Below are positions 32,909 through 38,285 of a DNA stretch of 38,285 bases, piece by piece. A model generated the notes under the pieces. The model was not told the origin of the DNA. It did no database searches and saw nothing but the letters and a program-made list of their open reading frames with translations. This DNA is from Hymenobacter sp. H14-R3 (GTDB lineage Bacteria; Bacteroidota; Bacteroidia; Cytophagales; Hymenobacteraceae), in NCBI RefSeq assembly GCF_030063445.1, contig NZ_JASITD010000033.1, positions 1-38,285 of the forward strand, read 5' to 3'. Each line of letters opens with the position of its first letter. The stretch's first letter is position 1. Made by a program: the position numbers and the translations under genes.

Positions 32909-33101
32909 GATAACTTGAAAAAAAGTATCAACACATAGCCGGACGGGACACCTTTCGGAGCCTGCCTTCCGGCTAGCTACTGTTTAGCATGGGGGCTGCC
33001 AGCTAGGGGGTCCTACCGTACTACTTGCGAAATCCAAGCTAGGCCCCAGTGCCTGCACGCTCCTACCTTTAGCGGGCCCCACACCTTCTGCCTCATATCT
33101 C

Positions 33102-33548
33102 ATGTCCCTGTATCATCTCATCTACGAAAGCCAGGCCACGCAGGCATTCTCGGAAACGGAGTTGCTGACCTTACTGCACCAGGCGCGGCAATACAATACG
33201 GCCCAGCAGGTAACGGGCCTTTTGTTGCAGGCACCCAGCGGCCGCCTTATCCAGGTTCTGGAAGGGGAGCGGGGGCTGATTGAGGCCCTCTATCAGCGCA
33301 TTGCCCGCGACCCGCGCCACACCCGCTGCACTATTCTGGCAAGTGGGACCCTGCCTGCCCGGCGCTTCGGGGAGTGGCGCATGGGCTTCCGGGCCACCAG
33401 CGAGGGGGCCCACACTACCTTGCTAGGGTATGTAGATACCGCCTCCGCAGCTTTCTTACTTCCCCTGCTGCCCGTGGTGTCGAGAACGCTCCTGACGAAG
33501 CTGCTTGATTATGTGCGCCACACCCCACCGCATCCGCTCCTCCAATAG
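33102..33548 (+). CDS. BLUF-domain blue-light sensor
   Basis: A 148-residue single BLUF domain (sensors of blue light using FAD) with a short C-terminal extension. The residues that hold and signal through flavin are visible: Tyr8 in LYHLIYES, Asn32 in ARQYNTAQQVTG, Gln51 in RLIQVLEGER and Trp92 in FGEWRMGF. The helices after residue 105 (AFLLPLLPVVSRTLLTKLLD) are the usual capping helices. There is no output domain, so it must signal by binding a partner, as do short BLUF proteins that control motility or regulators. TACCTTTA at 33064-33071, 31 bases before the start, resembles the minus-7 box. It lies just beyond an IS3 element. Confidence 0.88.
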   Translation: MSLYHLIYESQATQAFSETELLTLLHQARQYNTAQQVTGLLLQAPSGRLIQVLEGERGLIEALYQRIARDPRHTRCTILASGTLPARRFGEWRMGFRATSEGAHTTLLGYVDTASAAFLLPLLPVVSRTLLTKLLDYVRHTPPHPLLQ

Positions 33549-34132
33549 CGCCGCCGTTAGGCGCGAGGGCAGACGAGCGAGCGAAGCGTAGCTGGTTGGC
33601 TCGCTCGCAGGAGGGCTAAGAAGGACCGCTTCTCGGAGCCAGGTTGTGGCGGCAGTCACCGGTAGCGCGGCTGTTTTGGCAGCATGCAGCCCTGGAGGGA
33701 GTTGATTTTCGGGTAAAAGTATGCCTGTTATTCGCAAATTGATTAGTGCTGAGTCTATAAGCTACCAAAACAGCCGCGCTATCCTTCGCACTACCGGCGA
33801 TTGCTGCCACAACCTGGCTCCGAAAGGTGTGCCTTGCTGGTATCCCCTGACGTGTCACCCTAGATACGATAATGAAAACTCATGATCCTAAACTTGATGG
33901 GCTGAACGAGCGCAGGGTCTTTTTGGCGATTGATAATTTGAGCCGCTCAGGCGACTGTCTTAATTATAAAGCCTGCAGTTTTTACTTTCGGCCGTTGGCG
34001 CATCATTACCTCAGTCTGCGATGCTTGGGTTAGCTTGCGCTCTTCCTGGTCCTGAAAGTTAGCCGTCGACTGCAATTCTTGGCCAATGCTTTGCAGGGGA
34101 GCTTACATGCTAACCACTACTCCGCCCCCCGT
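33549..34132. other. 584-base gap with imperfect inverted-repeat element
   Basis: No gene. The first part carries a GC-rich start followed by the inverted repeats listed separately (33634-33822). Bases 33860-34078 read as plain intergenic sequence with no ORF I can support; the NUDIX gene's promoter probably lies near 34000-34100. Confidence 0.5.
33634..33822. mobile_element. 189-bp imperfect inverted-repeat (MITE-like) element
   Basis: The left arm (33634-33683, CGGAGCCAGGTTGTGGC...) is matched in inverted order by the right arm (33761-33822), with few mismatches and a 12-base insertion in the right arm. The middle is AT-richer and holds no ORF. The bases just outside the right arm, complement ACACCTTTCGGAGCC, recur at 32948-32962 next to the IS3 end. 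Confidence 0.55.
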
Positions 34133-34531
34133 ATGATTGACAAGGTAGCCTGGCTGCACCTGCACCAAGGCCAAGTACTGAGTACCCGCAGCCGTGGCAA
34201 GGACCGCTACTACCTGCCCGGCGGGAAGCGCGAGCCCGGCGAAACCGATGCCCAAACCCTGGTGCGCGAAATCGAGGAAGAGCTCACCGTCGCCCTCGAC
34301 CCCGCCAGCCTGGCCTACGCCGGCACCTTCGAAGCGCCCGCGCACGGCCACCCCGCCGGCGTGCGCGTGCGCATGACCTGCTACTGGGCCCCGCGCTATA
34401 CCGGCACCGTGCAGCCCGCTGCCGAAATTGCGGAGGTAGCATGGCTCACCTACCGCCACCGTCCGCAGGTATCGGCCGTCGACCAGTCCATCTTCGACTG
34501 GCTCCACGACCAGCACCTGCTGGCTGAGTAA
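34133..34531 (+). CDS. NUDIX hydrolase
   Basis: A 132-residue NUDIX-fold protein, a family that cleaves nucleoside diphosphates linked to another group. The NUDIX box runs from residue 31 (GKREPGETDAQTLVREIEEE), with the metal-binding glutamates of REIEEE; the usual glycine near its end is Thr (ELTV). The preceding YYLPGGK and the later MTCYWAPRYTG and EIAEVAWLTYRHRPQVSAVD are normal for the MutT-like branch. The frame extends to a TTG at 34079, but the ATG at 34133 begins the domain (MIDKVAWLHLHQGQVL). Substrate is unknown; ADP-ribose or oxidised nucleotide are possibilities. No operon partners. Confidence 0.88.
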   Translation: MIDKVAWLHLHQGQVLSTRSRGKDRYYLPGGKREPGETDAQTLVREIEEELTVALDPASLAYAGTFEAPAHGHPAGVRVRMTCYWAPRYTGTVQPAAEIAEVAWLTYRHRPQVSAVDQSIFDWLHDQHLLAE

Positions 34532-34661
34532 AAAGCGCGTACCTGTTAAGCGCAGAGGCCCACCCGGCCTTTGTGCAAATGCCCTTTGCCCAAATTCACC
34601 TCTTGGCGGCCCTCCCTCCTGCTGCTGAAAAAGCGCCTGCTTAGCCGGCTGTATCTTCCTG

Positions 34662-34669
34662 TATCTTTG
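34662..34669 (+). promoter_or_regulatory. minus-7 box before the lipoprotein gene
   Basis: TATCTTTG fits the TAnnTTTG consensus. Transcription would begin near 34676, which excludes the upstream in-frame start at 34571 and supports the TTG start at 34712. No clear minus-33 partner was found. Confidence 0.45.
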
Positions 34670-34711
34670 GGGCTTCCACGTAGCGCAGCCGGAAGTAAAT
34701 CAGGTAGTCTG

Positions 34712-35536
34712 TTGAACACAAAGAAGCTCCCGCTGCTCCTCGCGCTTGCCGCCTGCGGGTCCTGCTCGCCTGCGACGCCCGCAGAGTACCAGGCCCCGGT
34801 AGCCCCGCCAGCCCCGGCCGCAGCCGCCCCCGCACTCCCTGCCAAAACTCCCGCCGATACTCTGGTTACGTATGCTTGGGCAACGGATGCTTGCCGCTTT
34901 ACGGGACGCTATAACCCGCGCCGCTACACGAAGGAGCAGCTCGACAACACCCATCACTTGCTGTTCGGGAGCGCCATGCTCACGGCCGACGCCACCCCCG
35001 GCCGCCCAAGCGACATGGCCCAGTTGCGCCTGGATTCCTTGAATCAGGAATACACGCGGCGCATTCGGCAGTACCGCCGCCTGGCAGTCGTGCCGCGCCC
35101 CCTCTTTCTGCAGCTAAAAAAGCGGGCGATTGAGGAGATGGAGCAAGACTATCGGGCCAGGAAACTGACCATCCAGGGTTTTGCGAATCCAGCCGCCCTG
35201 CTCGCCACTTCTTACCCCGGTGACTGCGCAAAATATGCCCGGGGCTTGGCCGCCCAAAACGACAGCCTGATTCTTCATGACTGGAAAAGCCTAATCCAGG
35301 AGCGGCTGGCGCATAACAAAAAGCTCGGCTCTACCACTGACTACGCCACGCCACGCTTCCAGCAGGAAGCCGCCGCTGCCAATTGGCAACAGTATGCAAA
35401 AATTGAGCTGCTGACTTACGGTTGGTGGAATTGCGTCAACAGCTCTATTCAACGGGTAGCGCCCACGGAGAAAATGTACCAGGAATTCAACAAGCTATTT
35501 ACCAACGTGAAATCTGCGTGCGATGATGTGGACTGA
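34712..35536 (+). CDS. probable lipoprotein of unknown function
   Basis: A 274-residue protein I do not recognise. Starting at the TTG at 34712 gives MNTKKLPLLLALAACGSC, a short basic start, hydrophobic core and lipobox LAAC, so Cys15 would be lipid-modified. An Ala/Pro linker (about 20-48) follows. The rest is mostly helical, with the phrases TYAWATDACRFTGRYNPRRY, DMAQLRLDSLNQEYTRRIRQ, LKKRAIEEMEQDYRARKL and YGWWNCVNSSIQRV; three cysteines (in TDACRF, GDCAKY and WNCVNS) may form disulfides. The open frame runs back to 34571, but a promoter box at 34662 and the lipobox argue for 34712. It stands alone between a NUDIX gene and a strong hairpin. Confidence 0.65.
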   Translation: MNTKKLPLLLALAACGSCSPATPAEYQAPVAPPAPAAAAPALPAKTPADTLVTYAWATDACRFTGRYNPRRYTKEQLDNTHHLLFGSAMLTADATPGRPSDMAQLRLDSLNQEYTRRIRQYRRLAVVPRPLFLQLKKRAIEEMEQDYRARKLTIQGFANPAALLATSYPGDCAKYARGLAAQNDSLILHDWKSLIQERLAHNKKLGSTTDYATPRFQQEAAAANWQQYAKIELLTYGWWNCVNSSIQRVAPTEKMYQEFNKLFTNVKSACDDVD

Positions 35537-35565
35537 TTGCTAAATCACTTCCCCACCGAAGAGCA

Positions 35566-35623
35566 ACTTCCTCCAACCAAGACGCGCGGCTAAGCTGGTC
35601 CGCGCGTCTCGGTTGGAGGAAGT
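35566..35623. terminator. 24-bp hairpin after the lipoprotein gene
   Basis: Bases 35566-35589 and 35600-35623 pair with a single mismatch around a 10-base loop; the outer arm reads ACTTCCTCCAACC. It begins 30 bases after the lipoprotein stop, the right place for transcription end, but has no T-run. Confidence 0.55.
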
Positions 35624-35758
35624 CGCCAAACGCAGCTCGCCTGAACTTGTGCGGGGCGACTAAGTTATGGTCACGGTTTTCGGTAGCGGCTACTGCTACG
35701 GGGCCTCGTGCTCCCGGAGCAATCAGTTAACTATTCTTACTCAACCAGCAGAAAAACA

Positions 35759-36550
35759 ATGAGATTCACGCTTCTCCTCACGGCCGCGCTGACGGCTTTT
35801 GCGCTTCAGGCACCGGCCCAAACTGTCCCTGCTGCGACTACCACGCTGCGCGCGGCCCCCGACCAGATTTCGACTAAAAAAGGCCCCCTCACGGTGCAGC
35901 CTATTACGCACGGCAGCGTGGTGTTTACCTGGAACGGCAAGACCATCTACGTGGACCCCTACGGCGGGGCCGCGGCCTATGCCGGGCTGGCCGCGCCCGA
36001 TGTGATTCTTATCACCGACATTCACGGCGACCACCTCGACCCGCAGACGCTGGCGGGCCTCTCCGTAGGTAAGGCCCTGATGGTGGTGCCCAAAGCGGTG
36101 GCCGAAAAGCTGCCCGCGGAGTATAAAGCGCAGGCCCGCATCCTCAATAACGGCCAGCGGCTCGACACGCTGGGCATGAGTATTTCGGCCATCCCGATGT
36201 ACAACCTGCCCGAAGCCGCCGCCGCGCCGCACACCAAAGGCCGGGGCAATGGCTACATGCTGAACCTGGGCGGCAAAAACGTGTACCTGTCGGGCGACAC
36301 CGAAGACATTGCCGAAATGCGCGCCCTCAAGGGCATTGACGTGGCCTTTGTGTGCATGAACCTGCCCTACACCATGGACGTGAACCAGGCCGCGCAGGGC
36401 GTATTGGCTTTTAAGCCGGGCATTGTGTACCCGTATCACTACCGCGGCCAGAATGGCCTGAGCGACGTGGCCGCCTTCAAAAAAACCGTGAACGCGGCCA
36501 ACAAGAAGATTGACGTACGGCTGCGCAACTGGTATCCGGCAGCACAGTAG
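35759..36550 (+). CDS. exported metallo-beta-lactamase-fold hydrolase (UlaG-like)
   Basis: A 263-residue protein with a signal peptide (residues 1-20, LLLTAALTAFALQAPAQ). The mature part is a metallo-beta-lactamase fold resembling the UlaG-like L-ascorbate lactonase group: TVQPITHGSVVFTWNGKTIY with His51, DPYGG, LITDIHGDHLDPQ (His89, Asp91, His92; the usual first His of HxHxDH is Asp87), GYMLNLGGKNVYLSGDTEDI and a final HYRGQNG. Close relatives are annotated only as MBL-fold hydrolases. It would act in the periplasm, on an unknown ester, lactone or phosphodiester. The start at 35759 gives a clean signal peptide; 35708 adds codons without conservation. A hairpin at 36565 ends the transcript. 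Confidence 0.85.
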   Translation: MRFTLLLTAALTAFALQAPAQTVPAATTTLRAAPDQISTKKGPLTVQPITHGSVVFTWNGKTIYVDPYGGAAAYAGLAAPDVILITDIHGDHLDPQTLAGLSVGKALMVVPKAVAEKLPAEYKAQARILNNGQRLDTLGMSISAIPMYNLPEAAAAPHTKGRGNGYMLNLGGKNVYLSGDTEDIAEMRALKGIDVAFVCMNLPYTMDVNQAAQGVLAFKPGIVYPYHYRGQNGLSDVAAFKKTVNAANKKIDVRLRNWYPAAQ

Positions 36551-36564
36551 GGTAAGGGCATCAC

Positions 36565-36607
36565 GCAATACGTCCTGCCGAGCCGGTGGCTCAATAGGAC
36601 GTATTGC
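36565..36607. terminator. nested hairpin, probable terminator of the MBL gene
   Basis: GCAATACGTCCT (36565-36576) is exactly repeated in inverted form at 36596-36607; the loop contains a second stem, GAGCC-GGT-GGCTC. It starts 14 bases after the preceding stop codon. There is no clear T-run. Confidence 0.6.
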
Positions 36608-36714
36608 TCGGTTCTGTGCCCAGCGCTCTTACTGACGGGACTCCTCCCGATGCCTGAGGTGGTCGAGTCATTCCGGACAGAACGGGGTGGTATCTTCCTT
36701 TCGTCAGGAAAGAC

Positions 36715-37326
36715 GTATTAAAACCTGATAAACGCCGCAAGTCCGATGCGGTTTTCCGTGCCGAAGCCTTGCGCCTGGCCGAGCAAAGCCGCTCGACCCA
36801 AGCTACCGCCCGGGCGCTCAACATCGACCCCAAGCGCATTTAGCGGTGGCAAAAGCCGCTCAAACGCCGGTGGCGGCCGCGTTGGGTGCTGACCTGGACC
36901 CGACCACGGCCGCCGAGCTGCGCCAGCTGCGGACCCTTGCCCGACGGCAGGCGCAGGAGTTGAATATTTTAAAAAAAGCCATCGCCAGTTGCCTGCTCTA
37001 AGCGCAGGCTCTCGGTGACGTCGACTCTATTAGCCACTACCGCTTTATCGCCGCCGAGCGCGGTCATTACCCCGTGCGCCCGCTTTGCCAAGTGCTGGGC
37101 GTGCCGGCCAGTGGCTTTTACGCCTGGCAACAAGGCCAGCAGCCGGCAGTAGCACCGCAGACACCAGCCTGGGAAACTGCCTTGGCCTAGGTGTTCGGGG
37201 TACCTAAACGCCGCTACAGCACCCGCCGCCACATGGCCGCGCACGACCGACTCGACCCACGGCCTGCGCTGCGCGCCCAACCGGCTGCTCGACCAGCCCA
37301 AACCGACCCAGGCCAACCGCATCTGG
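36715..37326 (+). pseudogene. IS3 transposase orfA and 5' orfB, disrupted
   Basis: Plus-strand frames give KPDKRRKSDAVFRAEALRLA, ARALNIDPKRI-stop-RWQKPL, the IS3-type helix-turn-helix interrupted by TAG at 36841, then ELRQLRTLARRQAQELNILK (leucine-zipper-like) and a stop, then HYRFIAAERGHYPVRPLCQV and LGVPASGFYAWQQ, the normal start of orfB, broken by another TAG near 37190. At least three in-frame stops or shifts make it inactive. Confidence 0.7.
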
Positions 37327-37830
37327 GTGTCGGACATTACTTATTTGCCCCTGGCTGACGGTGCTTGGGCCTATTTGTATGCCTTTCAGGACATGGCCAG
37401 CAAGCAGGTGCTGGGCTGGCACGTGGCGGCCACCATGCCCGAAGAATTAGTCACCACGGCTTTACAGCGAGCCTTTTTGGCCCAACCGCCTACCCCGGAG
37501 CTCCTCGTCCACTCCGACCGCGGTGGCCAGTACTGTGGCAACGCTTACCGCGCGCTGCTCCACCGCCACCAAGCCGTGCGCTCGCAGAGCTGTCGCGGCG
37601 ACTGCTACGATAATGCCCAGGCTGAGAGCCTCTGGTCGCGCTTCAAAACCGAAGAGCTCGAATGCCGGGAAGGGCCGGCTTTTGCCGACCTAGCCGGCGC
37701 GCAAGCCAGCGCAGCTACCTATTTTGACTACTATAATCACCAGCGTTTGCACTCCAGCATCGGCTACCAAGTCTCATATGCCGCTCACCAGCAATCACTC
37801 CAAACTGCTGCCCTAAACTGTCTGGCCTAA
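37327..37830 (+). pseudogene. IS3 transposase orfB catalytic part
   Basis: The 167-codon frame carries the whole rve integrase core: SDITYLPL (first Asp), HSDRGGQYCGNAYR (second Asp), and YDNAQAESLWSRFKTEELE (Glu), then DYYNHQRLHSSIGY, the standard IS3 ending. It lacks the N-terminal part of orfB, which is broken upstream, so on its own it is not an active transposase although the DDE triad is intact. The stop lies within the right terminal repeat. Confidence 0.75.
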
Positions 37831-37833
37831 CCC

Positions 37834-37935
37834 GACCTGGGCTTTGCGTACCCCACCTACTTCAACAACTTCTTTAGAGAAGCAGACCGGCACCACCCCG
37901 CTGGCCTACCGGAAAACCGCTACTATAGTCAGGCT
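37834..37935 (+). pseudogene. AraC-family C-terminal scrap
   Basis: Directly after the IS3 end the plus strand reads DLGFAYPTYFNNFFR, then, after one extra base, KQTGTTPLAYRKTATI. Together this is the second helix-turn-helix of an AraC regulator (GF-x-x-x-x-YF-x-x-FFR-K-x-x-G-x-x-P-x-x-YRK). The rest of the gene is missing, and no matching 5' part precedes the element. Confidence 0.65.
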
Positions 37936-37977
37936 CGCCCACTCAATCGGCTAGCTTTTTTCCCATGAGATTAAACG

Positions 37978-38012
37978 AAAAGCCTCGTGCCGAAGCCGGC
38001 ACGGGGCTTTTC
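37978..38012. terminator. intrinsic terminator, possibly bidirectional
   Basis: AAAAGCCTCGTGCC pairs with GGCACGGGGCTTTT around a 6-base loop (GAAGCC), with one T-G wobble; the A-run and T-run on either side give a U-tract in both directions. It follows the AraC scrap. Confidence 0.75.
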
Positions 38013-38198
38013 CGCAGGAGGCAGTGTGAAACCCAATGAGCAATAATTGAGCTTTAGCCAACCCAGCAGCCCTACTCCTGGCATGGGCGTTTTTTTTGCG
38101 TTACGCGGCTACAACAGGTACGCTATTTACTGATGTTGCGCAGTTAGCATCAGGCATTGGCGGTGGTCTAAGTAGGGATGAAATCCGTAGGAGCTATT

Positions 38199-38285
38199 AT
38201 GGTTTACACACAACATTTTTGCGCCAAATGTGGCAGCGACCAAATTCGGCGCAATGGCCATAGCCAGGGGCACGCCCGCTACCAA
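38199..38285 (+). CDS. IS1-family transposase, N-terminus (3' partial)
   Basis: The frame starts at an ATG with a good ribosome site (TAGGAG) and reads MVYTQHFCAKCGSDQIRRNG then HSQGHARYQ up to the window end. The CxxC followed by RRNG-x-S-x-G-x-x-RYQ is the zinc-finger start of IS1-type InsA/transposase, whose second cysteine pair would follow outside the window. Only 29 codons are visible. Whether the element is intact cannot be told from here. Confidence 0.7.
   Translation, partial: MVYTQHFCAKCGSDQIRRNGHSQGHARYQ

Larger units (their letters stand above)
31864..32950 (-). mobile_element. defective IS3-family insertion sequence
   Basis: The element is bounded by imperfect inverted repeats beginning TGTCTTGTCCGGCTAAACG at left and TGTCCCGTCCGGCTATGTG (complement) at right, 1087 bases apart. 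The transposase frames run right to left. No target duplication is evident. It interrupts the SQR remnant at its left edge. Confidence 0.8.
36655..37837 (+). mobile_element. second defective IS3-family insertion sequence
   Basis: The transposase frames of an IS3 element occupy this stretch in plus orientation. Imperfect terminal repeats are seen at 36661-36680 (GGTCGAGTCATTCCGGACAG) and, inverted, at 37818-37837, agreeing at about 15 of 20 positions; the exact outer ends are uncertain. The right end abuts an AraC-type gene fragment. Confidence 0.7.

Noticed and set aside
1..38285. CRISPR array, phage module or toxin-antitoxin pair
   Set aside because: No regularly spaced repeats, no phage structural genes and no recognisable small toxin-antitoxin pair were seen.

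Overview
The window (about 38.3 kb, GC-rich coding, AT-rich intergenic gaps) looks like an accessory region of a Hymenobacter-like member of the Bacteroidota (Cytophagales). Reasons: promoter boxes of the TAnnTTTG type (24036-24043, 34662-34669), a Bacteroidota-style cox gene order with a long CoxB followed by a DUF983 gene, OprD-like porin and DsrE-like exported proteins, and many small IS remnants. The genus is an inference; no rRNA, tRNA or CRISPR was seen.

Layout. 1-7201: redox and housekeeping genes (AhpD-like protein, type II haloacid dehalogenase, DUF6789-like membrane protein, exported thioredoxin-fold peroxiredoxin, flavin disulfide oxidoreductase, a frameshifted vanadium haloperoxidase, a small exported protein, a Rnk-like protein). 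7202-10967: AT-rich mobile-element debris, a GNAT gene, and two closely related serine recombinases facing away from each other across a palindrome-rich gap. 10611-13136: a decayed hydrogenase-maturation locus (hypF scrap, intact hypC, hypD lacking both ends, hypE lacking its C-terminus) beside a truncated BON-domain gene. No hydrogenase structural gene is present.

13397-23983 is the centrepiece, a sulfur-oxidation and persulfide-detoxification island: a 5'-nucleotidase-like metallophosphatase diverging from an ArsR-type regulator, then TauE/SafE exporter, CstB-like persulfide dioxygenase/rhodanese, a single-domain rhodanese, a split YeeE/YedE transporter pair, a TsdA-like diheme thiosulfate dehydrogenase, a broken porin, two exported DsrE-like proteins and an AraC regulator. 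Similar half-site palindromes (ATGAAA/TTTCAT) lie in front of both arsR and tauE. 24109-30564 encodes two terminal oxidases, an A-type cytochrome c oxidase (CoxBA, plus a small membrane ORF and DUF983) and cytochrome bd (CydAB). 30742-31863 holds a 1-Cys peroxiredoxin and a sulfide:quinone oxidoreductase fragment ended by a CAG-to-TAG-like nonsense codon and then an IS3 insertion.

31864-38285: a defective IS3 element, a BLUF photoreceptor, an imperfect inverted-repeat element, a NUDIX hydrolase, a lipoprotein, an exported metallo-beta-lactamase-fold protein, a second defective IS3 element abutting an AraC scrap, and the start of an IS1-family transposase cut by the window end.

How it fits together (inference): sulfide or sulfane sulfur would be sensed by the ArsR protein, oxidised by CstB to sulfite, combined or passed on as thiosulfate, exported by TauE or moved by the YeeE pair, and thiosulfate would be oxidised in the periplasm by TsdA with electrons going to the adjacent oxidases; the bd oxidase would be the sulfide-tolerant route. 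The broken SQR, porin and hyp genes show that parts of this respiratory repertoire are being lost, unless some frameshifts are assembly errors.
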